64,000 nt of DNA, taken from positions 24,622,001-24,686,000 of the forward strand of contig NC_079875.1 in assembly GCF_029227915.1 (NCBI RefSeq), read 5' to 3'. The notes below the pieces were generated by a model. That model was not told the DNA's origin. It did no database searches and was given only the letters and a program-made list of their open reading frames with translations. This stretch comes from Hydractinia symbiolongicarpus. Lineage: Eukaryota > Cnidaria > Hydrozoa > Anthoathecata > Hydractiniidae. This document shows positions 25,617 to 37,009 of the stretch, in pieces. How positions within the stretch are numbered: position 1 is the stretch's first letter; the number at the start of each line of letters is the position of its first letter. The translations under genes and the position numbers were made by a program.

Positions 25617-27666
25617 TCAGGCTTTTGGTAAATTTTCCGCCACTTCCCATGTTGGAGAACGATAGCCAATCCATTTAACCTGATATTCTCTCCGATCATT
25701 GACCTCTCTGTGAGTCATTATAAAGTCAATGAAACCTTCATTTTGGGCAGACTTATCCAAAACTTCTCGAAGAGTCACAACCTTTCCAGATTTGTTTGGA
25801 ACATTATCCACTAAATTAAGTGACTGGGTATTTATATCAAGCTCTTCGCGTTGAATGGCCTCTTTAGATTTTCGCTTTCTTCCATTAAATTCACGCACAA
25901 CTGTTTTCTCAGACCCTACATTATCTTTTGAGCTATGCGGTTGTTCAATTCGCTCTTGCTCCTGCTCCTGTTGGTTTAAATTGACCGTTTCGGATGACTC
26001 GGCAATGCAACTTGAATTAGTTGTATGGTTTGTTATAATTGGAACTAAACAAGAAGTATGGTGCATTTTAATTATTTTCTAATCAGCAGTATATATCACA
26101 GAAATAATAAAAAACCAGCGTGAAAACAGCGAGAAGAAACTTAACCATGATAACAGATGTTTTACCAGTGAAAAATATGTGTTGCATATTCTCTTTTAAT
26201 ATTTTTAGCTCGACTTGGGAACAATTGCTAGGCTTTTTAAACATAAAACCGGCCGGTAACCCATTTACTGTTACGTGACCATTATCTACTTGTTTGTAGG
26301 GAACTGTTGTACGCTTCCCACGTGATGCCAAATCTATAATAGGAAGAGAAAACTAATGTAAGTGAACACTAGAAGCAGATTACAAACCTCTTTTTAAATA
26401 AGTAAAGCAAAGCAGCGTACATATTTTTTGATTCAGTTCCAAGGTTACTTCTTTTCTTAAAGATGTTGTTTCTATGGTTGCTTCAACCGGTACACCTAGT
26501 ATAATATATTTGAAGAATGAAAATAATGAAGCTAATCGAAACATGGATTGTAGCGCATTTAAAAAATCACACTGGCGAATTGTAAACAGAAGGCTGTGCT
26601 TACTCATTATGTGACTGGCGAACTTCCATTCCAAATCATTTTGAGAGTCAACAAAATCAATTCCTTTTTGACTTCCGTATACAGTGACTTTATTTCCCGT
26701 TCTTTCTGTGTCCATATCCATTATAACGATATCCATTCTGATGGATTCCATCTCTCTACACTAAATAGTAAAGTTTTACGATTCAATATTCTGTTATCCC
26801 TAATCTCATATTGTTGAAAATATAGTAAAAATTACGGATTCTTAGGTGGTAAAATATTTCAAGTTCCGGAATATTTTAATTTAATAACATTTTTGGCATC
26901 AGCTCCTTAAAAAACAAAGTTTTTGTACTAACAATTTTTTCAATTTTTTCCCTCTGCGAACAGCCGACGATTGACTCTGTTGAGATAAACTTGAAAAATT
27001 TGGCTTCTCAACTGTAGAAGCTTGGGCGTTATAGGTTTTCTTATCTTCTTCCGGTAACGCCGTCCAGGCTTTATTCATATCCGCCATTTTGTTGACTGGA
27101 TTATCTAAACAAAAAAAAACTAGCGAGTATTATGTACTTATAATATTTTCAGTTTATAGACTTACTAATCTCATTTTTAGCTTCTCTTCTTTTCAAACTC
27201 AGTTGGATGCGTACTATAATAATGGCTGGCAATAATATGTTAATGAGATGATACAACGATATAAAATAAGTATTGACAACAAGCTAAACCTTTCATATAT
27301 TGTTTACGAAACATGTCAAAGCCAGATGGTTTTCTTTCGGGTAGTTTTGTCGACTTTACTTGTGGAGGTCTTCTTTTGCTATTAATCCAATCCTACACCA
27401 AAAAGAAAAACAAGGTCAACTTTGTAATCATAATAATGGTATTGCCGTAATTCTGTTTTTTAAATGTACCAAAAAGTGTTTCGACAGACAGAACAAACCT
27501 TGATTTTCGATTCACTTAGGCCTGTTTTCAATACCGCTTGCTCTAACAAAGATCGCGCCAGCGTATTGTCACTTTTATAGCTCTTCATTCCAGCTTCATA
27601 AAGTTCTTCGAGGACAGTGACTTGTTCTGGGGTCTTTTTTACTAGCTTTCTCTTATTTTCAGCCAT
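25617..27666 (-). CDS. Homeodomain-like / HMG-box / chromodomain protein, 8 exons
   Basis: Exons on the minus strand: 27666-27499, 27392-27290, 27213-27166, 27104-26933, 26755-26604, 26495-26388, 26333-26166 and 26044-25617. All introns are GT-AG and every junction keeps frame, giving 448 aa. Residues ~8-66 look like a divergent homeodomain, with the helix-3 motif SKIKDWINSKRR split by intron 1. Residues ~77-133 form an HMG box: KPSGFDMFRKQYM, then MNKAWTALPEEDKKTY. Residues ~409-448 match a chromodomain core (EYQVKWIGY, then TWEVAENLP), and the stop falls right after it, so the usual C-terminal helix is missing. The middle (about 165-305) is unrecognised; it includes NGLPAGFMFKKPSN. Family knowledge suggests a nuclear DNA- and chromatin-binding protein. 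I know no named gene with this order, so no symbol is given. The alternative is two neighbouring genes, but the matching intron phases speak for one. Confidence 0.75.
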
Positions 27667-28083
27667 GTTCTACTGTTTTTTGAACTACGATGATAATTAT
27701 CAAACATACACAGTTGGCTATTTCCAAAAAATATAAGATCAGTTGGGATGAATCGGAACAAAAACAGTTTTGACATAGCAGTCAGTTAACTCACCCCTAC
27801 AAAATGTCGCGTGTATTTATTTCGTTACTGCAAAGTATGTGGAGTATGTAAAGCACAATTTGTGGGTATTGTTACCCGAACTAGCAAAAATATGAGCGTC
27901 TGAAATATCTTACCATAATTTTTTTTTTTGCTTTTCCCTCGACAAAATTTTCAGCCTGCGACATTTTGTCCGCACAAGTTTACATAATTACATAAAGCCG
28001 GAAAGAAAAAAACTTTTATTTTCATAAAATTCGACGAAATATGATGATTTATTATGAACTGTGAAATATAATTTCGCGAAAAT
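27667..28083. other. Intergenic spacer
   Basis: AT-rich spacer between the start of the HMG-box gene and the BEL/Pao remnant. It presumably holds the promoter of the minus-strand gene. I see no exon, RNA gene or clear repeat. Confidence 0.5.
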
Positions 28084-30186
28084 TCATTCAACCGCGAATC
28101 GCGATTCTCTTTTTTGAAAATCTAGTTTTTTTTTTAAGCATGAGAGAAGCTCCAGTCTAGGGATAGACAGTTCATTGAGAGGGGATACTTTTGTTTTACT
28201 ACACACAATGCGTCCAATAGAGCGTCCGCTTGATAACGTTCCAATAATGTAGACAACAGCAGCGTATGATCTTTTACTTGCATCACAAAAGCCATGCAGG
28301 GTGATGTTTTTCAAATCACTTAAAGGATAGTTAGCGAAGTAATAACGTGGCAATCGATATTTCGACGAGATTGAAAATAACTGTATTAACGAATTCCATT
28401 CGTCCTTTAGTTCCTCACTAACCTCAGTGTCCCAATCGTTTACGGTTGTGCATAACTTCTGGAAGAATACCTTAAACGGTACAACGAGGGGCGAAACCAA
28501 ACCGACTGGGTCGTAAATCGATGCGATGATTTTTAGGATGTTGCGTTTAGTAAGAAGGACGTCGGATTGAGCTAACTGTTTTTGTCTTGACAGGTCTATT
28601 TCCATTTCGTCATTGGCCGTATCCCATGTGATGCCCAAGATTTTTTCATCGGGAGGAGCTGGATCCTTGATTTCGAATTTAGAGATTTGCGCTTGGAGAG
28701 TTGGACTGTTAGAACGTAAGATTAAACCAGCTTCCTTAAGCCGTGCTTTTGCCTTTTGGTAAAATGTGAACACCTGATCGCTGGTATCTCCTCCGCCAAT
28801 GCTGTCGTCGACATAAAGGTTTTCTAAGAAAGCTAGCACAAAGTCAGGGTCGGCACTTTGGTATTTCTCCAAGTGCTTTATAATTGATGCAGCTAAAAGG
28901 AACTGTGAAGCGTTCATTCCAAAGATTACACGAGTGTATCGGTATATCATGAGTTGAGGATTTTCTTTTGTTATATCGTCAAACCATAGGAAGCGTAAGA
29001 AGTCACGATCAGGTGTGTTGATCGCCACATTTAAAAATGCTTGTTTAATGTCGCTTGCTACCGCAACCTTGTAGGTCCCAAAACGGATAAGGATGTCCAT
29101 AAGTAGAGGAAGAAGAGAAGGACCCTTTTCCAAGCAATCGTTGAGTGACGGAGAATTTGAAGAAGCATCGTAAACAATGCGCACCTTGTTTGTGGACTTA
29201 TCTTCCTTTAAGATGTAATGATGGGGCAAGTAATGGACTTTACCTGGCGGCGGTGGCGGCTCTGTCAACTGCTCGATGATACCGTCACGTTTTTGCTGTT
29301 TAATGATGTCGTCGTATTGTTGCAGAAGCTCGGGCTCAGCCTTAAGTCGGCGGAAGACTGATGTTAACCGATTTCTGCTGTTTTGGAAATTGTCCGGTAT
29401 CTGTTCATGATCTTGTTTCCATGGTAATGGGACGGAATATCTTTCTCCGTCGAAATCAATTTTCTCGCTGAATTTACCTATGTTAAACGTAGTATCTACT
29501 TCATTTATGTCCTCGACTTGCCAAAATTTCTTTAGATTATCAGTTGACAGTTCGTGCCCGCCATGCGAAAGTAAAACGTGTGCAACGTTAACAGTGAAAG
29601 AAGATACCCGCACATTTCCGTTAAGAGTCCAACCAAGGATAGTTTGAACAGTGGTAAGAGCGTTCTCGGTTTTTATAATTTGTCCTGTTACAAAGTTCCA
29701 ATAATAATTTGCACCTATAAGAACGTCGATCTGTTTATTGTCAGAGGCGTTGTTGTCAGCAAGGCAAATGTTTGGGAGAAGGGTTTGCGCTAAATCGACT
29801 CTTTGGTTAGATAGAGGTGAGCATATCATGTCCATAACATACGCTTCGATTACGGAATAATCGTTAGAATGGGCGTTTTTAATTTTAACCTTTACGACGT
29901 CTAATTTTCGAGGTTTTGAAGAGTTGTCGCCAAACACTTTTACGTTTAAAATCTCGCTGCGGATGATTTTTAATTTTAATCGTTGTTTTGCGTTACTTGT
30001 GATGAATGATTTTTGCGAACAGTTATCAAAGAGCACGCAACCAGAAAAAACAACGGAATTTTCGTCAGTATTTAACAAGTGCGCATTTGCTGTTTGCAGC
30101 AGTGTACTGTCATGGCAACCAACGACGTTCACATTTGATGATTGATTTTGTTCATCATCCTGAAAATGTTTTATAGTTTGCTTCAC
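28084..30186 (-). pseudogene. Truncated BEL/Pao retrotransposon pol
   Basis: A continuous 700-codon frame carries a BEL/Pao-type pol fragment. The N-terminal part has the retropepsin-like segment LFDNCSQKSFIT (DUF1758/A17 type). The central part is a reverse transcriptase with YVDD in the catalytic position (FLENLYVDDSIGG) and upstream blocks such as VRIVYDASS and SDIKQAFLNVAI. The C-terminal part starts the connection/RNase H region (GFCDASKRSYAAVVY, IPRLELLSC) and then turns into unrelated lysine-rich sequence, so RNase H is cut off and integrase is absent. There is no gag upstream, and I see no LTRs at either end. The reading frame is still open, so the truncation may be recent, or the frame may include a short non-element tail. 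Confidence 0.85.
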
Positions 30187-30223
30187 GGGACTAAAAATTA
30201 TACGTCAAAAGTCTTTGGATCGG

Positions 30224-30566
30224 CTAATTAGACGAGAAATAGTCTATTTAGGCTATGCGCCACCATGTTGGAAATATGCGCACGGGAAATTTAGCCTTTT
30301 TTCAGAAGCAACCGTGGCCGTAAAACAAAGAAGCCGTAACACAGCGCATGCGTTCTTAATCAAAACAAACTAAACGCTATATCTTCTGACAGCGCAAATA
30401 ATGAAGAAAAATATATTTGGACCATCAAAAGGGGGTTCTATAGAATGTTTTTAGCTAATAAAATCATTGCGATTATGCAACAGAACAGCGATAGGCAGCA
30501 AAAACCATGTTGATAGCCTAATTAGGAGAGATAAATCGCCTAAATAGGCTATCGTAGACTAATTAG
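30224..30566. mobile_element. Short TIR element (MITE-like)
   Basis: The left end (30224-30253) and right end (30538-30566) are imperfect inverted repeats. Both carry CTAATTAG at the outside and CTATTTAGGC at the inside of a ~29-bp arm, in opposite orientation. The ~285-bp interior has no open frame of note. It lies just upstream of the BEL/Pao remnant. A second GCCTAATTAG-like motif lies inside the right end near 30516. Confidence 0.5.
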
Positions 30567-30599
30567 ACTGTTATAGCCTAATTTGCGGTTATCCCTGAG

Positions 30600-30950
30600 T
30601 GTTTAGCTCGCTTGTATATCACTATTTTTTATATGTAATGAACCATTCTTATTCTCACTCACACCTAAAGCTAGCTAGCTTAAAACTGCAGATTTAGATA
30701 GAATAATAATAGAACTTAGATAGCATTTAGCTACCTAGCTACTGTAAGAGTTAGCTAGCATAAAAACGAACAAACAATGCAATATAGCTAGCATAAAACT
30801 AGCTACAAAGCTTGCAGAAAATTAACTACTTAGCTGGGATAGAACTACCCATGTAGCTAGCAATAAATTGCTATTTTTGCTGGCATAAAATCAGCAACAT
30901 AGCTAGCATAGAAAAATTGTTTGAGACTGATTTTCTACCTATCCCCTATC
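30600..30950. repeat. AGCTAG-rich dispersed repeat, copy 1
   Basis: About 350 bp rich in AGCTAGC motifs, closely matching 37688-38040 in the same orientation. Shared blocks include ATATCACTATTTTTTATATG, CTTATTCTCACTCACACC and AGCAATAAATTGCTATTTTT. The gypsy element lies just downstream of this copy. Confidence 0.85.
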
Positions 30951-30982
30951 TAGCTAGCTAATATACATATATACTACACAGT

Positions 30983-31121
30983 TGTTGCAATATACCACTA
31001 TTGCGGCTACCATTTTGATATATAATAGTTTGTTTATATATGTCGGTCACGGCAATTCGGTAACACGTTTTTAGTACGAATTAAGATGGCGTCTAGTTTC
31101 TCATCCTTCTAAGTTGTAACT
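30983..31121 (+). repeat. 5' LTR
   Basis: 139 bp starting TGTTGCAATA and ending GTTGTAACT. It differs from the 3' LTR by G/A (in AATTAAGATGG) and C/T (in TTTCTCATCC). The ends TGTTG and TAACT are an imperfect inverted pair rather than a strict TG...CA. Confidence 0.92.
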
Positions 31122-31134
31122 TGGTGTCAGAAGT
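31122..31134 (+). promoter_or_regulatory. Primer-binding site
   Basis: TGGTGTCAGAAGT begins at the base after the 5' LTR. The TGG start pairs with the CCA end of a tRNA, as in retrovirus-like elements. The sequence resembles tRNA-Leu-type primer sites, but the tRNA identity is tentative. Confidence 0.75.
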
Positions 31135-31138
31135 AAAA

Positions 31139-34100
31139 ATGAATACATCACATAAACGACCAGAATTGAAGTTAACTGGCAACATATCTGAAAATTTCAA
31201 GAATTTTGAACTTAGATTCAATGACTATTGCATTCAGTCGAACTACAGAAATTTGGAGAAAGACTCACAAACTGAGCAAGCAGAACATTACAAGCAACCT
31301 TTGTTGGAGATCTCTGCACTGAGATCTTCAATGCCAGATGAAGCTCTCCAGGTGATACGTTATACCATTGAGCCATCCATTCCAGTAGATGATAAGAAAA
31401 AACCGTGGATTTGGATGAATCGTCTACGCACACATTACACAGGAACAACAGGATCTACCCTAATGACTGATCGGTTCAAATTCTGGCATTCGTCCCAAAA
31501 TCAAGATGAGACAGTGCAGGATTGGGAGGTCCGAATACGACAAGCCGGAAGCCTGTGTGAATATGGAGAAATTACAGACATTATGTGTCGTGATAAGTTT
31601 GTCTTCGGACTTTGTGAGGACACAGCACGAACTGAACTGTTAAAAACACATCTGAGAACAGATGGCACACAGAAAACAATGTCAGATGTTGTCGCAGAGG
31701 CCAAGTCAATGGAATCTGCTCGAGTGACAAACAAACTCATCAGTGATGCATCAAAAGGGACAGAAGAGAATGTTCACTGGACAAAAGCAACAATACCACC
31801 ACAACAAAGGAAGAAACACAGAGACATGAAATTGAGACGTGAGCCAAATACTTGCCACTGGTGTGGAGACAATAAAGGACCACATCCTTGGGCAAATTGC
31901 CCAGCCAATGGACGTAAATGCACAAGGTGTGGTGAATTTGACCACTTTGCAAGAGTATGTCCAGAACAACAAAATGTCAGCCACTTTGGCAACAAGGGAT
32001 ACAACAGACCCAACTACAACAGAAGAAATAACCAACGTCCTCCACAACCAAACAGCAATCCGCAGGGTATGCAAAAGTCGACCAACCACCTTCATGCAAC
32101 ATCAACATATCATCAACCAGAAAGCAGAACAGAATCACCTGAGCAGCAACAACCAACATACTACACTGATGAACAGCCACTGTATTACAGCACAGCGTAC
32201 GCAACAGATCAACGGAATGGACAATCCCAATCAAATCAGGAAAAATTTTATTCAAAGCTTTTGTGTTCATCAACAGGGAGAAACTTTGTAAACCTACAGT
32301 TCCAAATCGACTCCGCCGCTACATCCAACACCATATCGCACCAGGTCGTCCAGAAATACTTTCCTGATATCGAGCTTCAAAAATCGCGTTGTGTATTACT
32401 TCCTTATGGGAACAAAAGTGAGCCAATCAGACCCATCGGGAAAATCACCCTTTTGTGCGAAAAGTTCAAAAAGTATCATAGTCTAGTGTTCCAAGTCCTT
32501 GACTCGAAGGACATGATCGGAAAGCCAGCTCTCCTTTCCGGTAAAGACTGTGTAAACATGAACATCATGACAATCAACACAGGGGATATCTACTCTCTGC
32601 AACAGCAAGGCAACCTGAATCAGCCAACAACCACTAGCCAACCAAAAACACATGTTAACAAAACAAAGCCTTTAGATACAACCCATCCGCTGACCAAAGA
32701 GTCATTAATTGAATGCTATAAAGATAGCTTTAACGGTGTTGGCTGTCTCCAACCACCAGTATCATTCCGGGTAAAAAATGATGTTACACCAGTTCAAATG
32801 CCAATTCACCGAGTACCACTGAGCAAACGTGGGAAAGAAAAAGCAGCTATAGACAGATATGTCAAAGAAGGAATACTGGAAAAAGTGACACAACCAACTC
32901 CATGGTGCTCAAACATACTTTGCAGAGAACAACCAAACAAATTTCGTGTATGCATAGACCCCAGCCAAACAATAAACAAAGCAATAGAACGACCTGTATA
33001 CCAAATGCCAACACTGAATGAACATCTACACAAACTGAACAATGCAAAATGTTTCACATTAATTGATGTAAAGGATGGGTATTTTCACGTGCCGTTAGAT
33101 GAAAAATCATCAGATATGACAACAATGCACACTACCTATGGACGTTATCGATGGAAAAGACTTCCATTTGGCATCAACAGTGCTCCAGAGGAATTTCAAA
33201 TGAGACTCATGACAGCGTTAAAAGGACTAGAAGGTATCGCACCCATAGCTGATGACATCCTAGTAAATGGTTGTGGGGAAACATACCAGACAGCAGAAAG
33301 GGATCATGACAAAAATCTCATTGCACTAATGGAAAGAGCTAGAGCCAAGAACATCAGATTCAACCCAGCAAAACTCAAATTCAAGCAGAAAGAACAGAAA
33401 TTTGTAGGACACATTCTTACACAAAATGGCATCAAAGCTGATCCGGAGAAAACTGATGCCATCCTACAGATGCCAAAACCACACGACAAAAAGAGCCTGC
33501 AACGCTTCATTGGAATGGTCAACTACTTATCACCTTACTGCCAGAACTTGAGCACTGTCATCCGGCCATTGACTGAACTAACAAAAACAAACATGGCGTT
33601 CACATGGTCTTCAACACAACAGACTGCATTTTCAGATGCTAAATCACTTATAGCATCTACACCTGTCCTACAATACTTTGATCCAGCTAAGAAGGTGATA
33701 CTCCAGGTTGACGCAAGTGACAATGGTCTTGGAGGAACACTTCTACAAAACAACAATCAAGAACAGTTACAACCAGTCGCATTCACATCTTGTACTCTCA
33801 CTGAAACTGAGAGAAGATACTCTCAAATTGAGAAAGAGTGTTTAGCTATATGTAATGCATTCTCCAAGTTTGACCACTGGCTGTACGGACACAAAAACAT
33901 TGAAGTACATAGCGACTACAAACCTCTGGAAATCATCATGAAGAAGCCACTCAACCGAGCACCGGCACGACTCCAAAGAATGCTATCCAGACTACAGAGA
34001 TACCAATTTACGGTAACCTACAAGAAAGGAACCACACTCTACATAGCAGATACCCTATCCAGAGCACCACTCACCAAACCTTCTACAAACACAATAAATG

Positions 34101-35545
34101 CCTTTGAAGTATTCCGCGTTGATACAGAGTCAGAGTATCCACAACACCACCTTCAGCTCAAAAACGACACGGAAATGAACATCCTATCAGCTACGAAAAA
34201 TGACCCAACCTTTCAACGGCTCTACACCCTGATACAAAGAGGATGGCCAGATGAACCACAACAACTTGATCAGGATCTCAAACCATACTGGAACTTAAGA
34301 GACGAACTGTCCATCAACAATGGTTTTATATATAAAGGACACTGTACCATGATACGAAACGGACGGAGAAATGAAATGCTTCAGAAAATACATGCCAATC
34401 ACATGGGTGCAGCTTCCAACACGAGAATGGCAAAAGAAGTACTTTTCTGGCCAAATATGGCAAGAGACATTACTAACATGTGTCATGACTGCTCTGATTG
34501 TGCAAAATACCAAAGATCAGCATCTAAAGAACCGATGCGATCAATTCCTGTTCCGTCACTCCCTTGGCAAATTGTTAGCCAAGATCTGTTTGAATACGAG
34601 AATAAGGACTATCTGGTCACAGTATGCCACTTCTCTGACTGGATTGAAGTTGATCACTTACCAAACACCCTTGCTTCTACTGTTGTAAGGCACACCACAG
34701 CACACTTTTCGCGTTATGGGATCCCTGAAATATGCCATACAGACAATGGACCACAGTTCATCAGCAATGAGTTCGAGAATTTCGCCAAACAATATGGCTT
34801 CCACCATACTCGCTCTGCTCCATATTACCCAAAAGGGAATGGGCGTGCTGAAGCTGCAGTCAAAGTTGCAAAAAACATGCTCAAAAAGTCTCAAGACTTC
34901 CAAATAGCGCTTCTAAACTACAGAAATACTCCGCAACAGGGACACTTGAGTTCCCCTGCACAAAGAATGATGAACCGAAGAACCCGAACTATGCTACCAA
35001 CCTCAAAGTCTGCACTTTTACCTTCACCCATAGACGTAGCCAATACAACACAACAGATAATTGACAAACGTAGAACAGCCAAGGAAATATACGACCGTCA
35101 TTCAGGACCGGTTCACGACAAACCAGACGTTGGCACATACGCATATGCTAAACCACCTCCACAAAAACGGGGACAACCATGGACGTATAGACGAATAATC
35201 AGAAAAAATGACATGTCGTATACTTTGCAAACACCACAGAATACCATTATCACAAGAAACCGGGTTCACATCAAACCAGCGGCAGCACCATCCGGGCCAC
35301 TGAGCATACATAAAACTGTCATCGTACAACCTCAACATACCACAGTCAAACCACGGTTGGATCAAATAACTACTGCACACAATCAAGCACCTGTAACCCA
35401 TGTAGCACGACCTCTTCCATCTGAACGACCACGCAGCAGTCCACAAGCAAAGCAAGCCTCAATCGAAGATTCGTCCATGACAGCAATAAGGCCACAGAGA
35501 ACAACTAAATTACCAACTCGCTTTAAGGACTATGTCATGTCTTAA
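31139..35545 (+). CDS. Ty3/gypsy gag-pol polyprotein
   Basis: An intact 1468-aa frame. I chose the ATG at 31139, after the primer site, because the open frame continues upstream only into the primer site. Order: a gag-like N-terminus, then zinc knuckles near residues 240-274 (the second is a standard CX2CX4HX4C, CTRCGEFDHFARVC). A retropepsin-like motif near 390 reads QIDSAATSN rather than the usual DTGA or DSGA. The reverse transcriptase has LIDVKDGYFHVPL and the catalytic IADDILV near 703. RNase H starts at ILQVDASDNGLGG near 857 and ends near YIADTLSRA. The integrase has an HHCC region (HANHMG, then CHDCSDCAKY), core D (SQDLFE), D (HTDNGPQF) and E (GNGRAEAAVK). There is no frameshift between gag and pol, so the two are presumably made as one polyprotein. 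The substituted protease motif is the only oddity that could bear on activity. Confidence 0.93.
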   Translation: MNTSHKRPELKLTGNISENFKNFELRFNDYCIQSNYRNLEKDSQTEQAEHYKQPLLEISALRSSMPDEALQVIRYTIEPSIPVDDKKKPWIWMNRLRTHYTGTTGSTLMTDRFKFWHSSQNQDETVQDWEVRIRQAGSLCEYGEITDIMCRDKFVFGLCEDTARTELLKTHLRTDGTQKTMSDVVAEAKSMESARVTNKLISDASKGTEENVHWTKATIPPQQRKKHRDMKLRREPNTCHWCGDNKGPHPWANCPANGRKCTRCGEFDHFARVCPEQQNVSHFGNKGYNRPNYNRRNNQRPPQPNSNPQGMQKSTNHLHATSTYHQPESRTESPEQQQPTYYTDEQPLYYSTAYATDQRNGQSQSNQEKFYSKLLCSSTGRNFVNLQFQIDSAATSNTISHQVVQKYFPDIELQKSRCVLLPYGNKSEPIRPIGKITLLCEKFKKYHSLVFQVLDSKDMIGKPALLSGKDCVNMNIMTINTGDIYSLQQQGNLNQPTTTSQPKTHVNKTKPLDTTHPLTKESLIECYKDSFNGVGCLQPPVSFRVKNDVTPVQMPIHRVPLSKRGKEKAAIDRYVKEGILEKVTQPTPWCSNILCREQPNKFRVCIDPSQTINKAIERPVYQMPTLNEHLHKLNNAKCFTLIDVKDGYFHVPLDEKSSDMTTMHTTYGRYRWKRLPFGINSAPEEFQMRLMTALKGLEGIAPIADDILVNGCGETYQTAERDHDKNLIALMERARAKNIRFNPAKLKFKQKEQKFVGHILTQNGIKADPEKTDAILQMPKPHDKKSLQRFIGMVNYLSPYCQNLSTVIRPLTELTKTNMAFTWSSTQQTAFSDAKSLIASTPVLQYFDPAKKVILQVDASDNGLGGTLLQNNNQEQLQPVAFTSCTLTETERRYSQIEKECLAICNAFSKFDHWLYGHKNIEVHSDYKPLEIIMKKPLNRAPARLQRMLSRLQRYQFTVTYKKGTTLYIADTLSRAPLTKPSTNTINAFEVFRVDTESEYPQHHLQLKNDTEMNILSATKNDPTFQRLYTLIQRGWPDEPQQLDQDLKPYWNLRDELSINNGFIYKGHCTMIRNGRRNEMLQKIHANHMGAASNTRMAKEVLFWPNMARDITNMCHDCSDCAKYQRSASKEPMRSIPVPSLPWQIVSQDLFEYENKDYLVTVCHFSDWIEVDHLPNTLASTVVRHTTAHFSRYGIPEICHTDNGPQFISNEFENFAKQYGFHHTRSAPYYPKGNGRAEAAVKVAKNMLKKSQDFQIALLNYRNTPQQGHLSSPAQRMMNRRTRTMLPTSKSALLPSPIDVANTTQQIIDKRRTAKEIYDRHSGPVHDKPDVGTYAYAKPPPQKRGQPWTYRRIIRKNDMSYTLQTPQNTIITRNRVHIKPAAAPSGPLSIHKTVIVQPQHTTVKPRLDQITTAHNQAPVTHVARPLPSERPRSSPQAKQASIEDSSMTAIRPQRTTKLPTRFKDYVMS

Positions 35546-35624
35546 AGAAAAATAGGACAGTACTTCATCAAAAGGCCATCGTTTTATTGACTCAGACTCA
35601 TTTTTCTTTTGTTAATTTTTTTTC

Positions 35625-35634
35625 GGTAGGGAGG
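35625..35634 (+). promoter_or_regulatory. Polypurine tract
   Basis: GGTAGGGAGG lies directly before the 3' LTR, in the position of the plus-strand priming site of LTR retrotransposons. Confidence 0.7.
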
Positions 35635-35773
35635 TGTTGCAATATACCACTATTGCGGCTACCATTTTGATATATAATAGTTTGTTTATATATGTCGGTC
35701 ACGGCAATTCGGTAACACGTTTTTAGTACGAATTAAAATGGCGTCTAGTTTCTTATCCTTCTAAGTTGTAACT
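35635..35773 (+). repeat. 3' LTR
   Basis: 139 bp, 137 of them identical to the 5' LTR, followed by the CAGT target-site duplication. Confidence 0.92.
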
Positions 35774-35777
35774 CAGT

Positions 35778-36758
<981 letters not shown>

Positions 36759-36826
36759 GCCCTGTTGGTCTAATGGCTATGACACTCATGCAAATGAGAG
36801 ATCCAGGTTCAAATCCTGGACAGGGC
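36759..36826 (+). tRNA. tRNA-like gene or pseudo-tRNA
   Basis: 68 nt with a perfect 7-bp acceptor stem (GCCCTGT with ACAGGGC), an A-box-like TGGTCTAATGG, and a perfect T arm (CCAGG, TTCAAAT, CCTGG) containing a near-consensus B box. The D arm is weak. The anticodon arm is only 14 nt (CTCATGCAAATGAG) instead of 17, so no normal seven-base anticodon loop forms. It is therefore a pseudo-tRNA, a tRNA-derived repeat head, or an unusual tRNA. It directly follows a short (TA)n run and no T-run terminator is close by. No amino acid is assigned. Confidence 0.5.
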
Positions 36827-37009
36827 TAGGAAAAATATAATTATCTTGCATCTACAACAACCAGATTGTATTGTATTGGCACATTATTCTGCTAAGATGA
36901 TTTACTGTATATAGACCTTATATAAATTTAATACCCTTTTCATTGAATTTGAACCTCGATATTTTCTATACCCCCTGGACTAATATGACACAGAACTTAG
37001 ATATATTGC

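Larger units (their letters stand above)
30983..35773 (+). mobile_element. Complete Ty3/gypsy LTR retrotransposon, 4.8 kb
   Basis: The element is bounded by two 139-bp direct LTRs that differ at only two positions. It has a primer-binding site directly after the 5' LTR, a purine tract before the 3' LTR, and CAGT on both sides (30979-30982 and 35774-35777) as a 4-bp target-site duplication. One uninterrupted gag-pol frame fills the interior. The near-identical LTRs and intact frame point to a recent insertion into a repeat-rich region. LTRs of this size are at the short end for the group. Confidence 0.92.

Noticed and set aside
31218-35455. Many minus-strand frames across the gypsy element
   Set aside because: Antisense shadows of the intact gag-pol frame, with no domain of their own.
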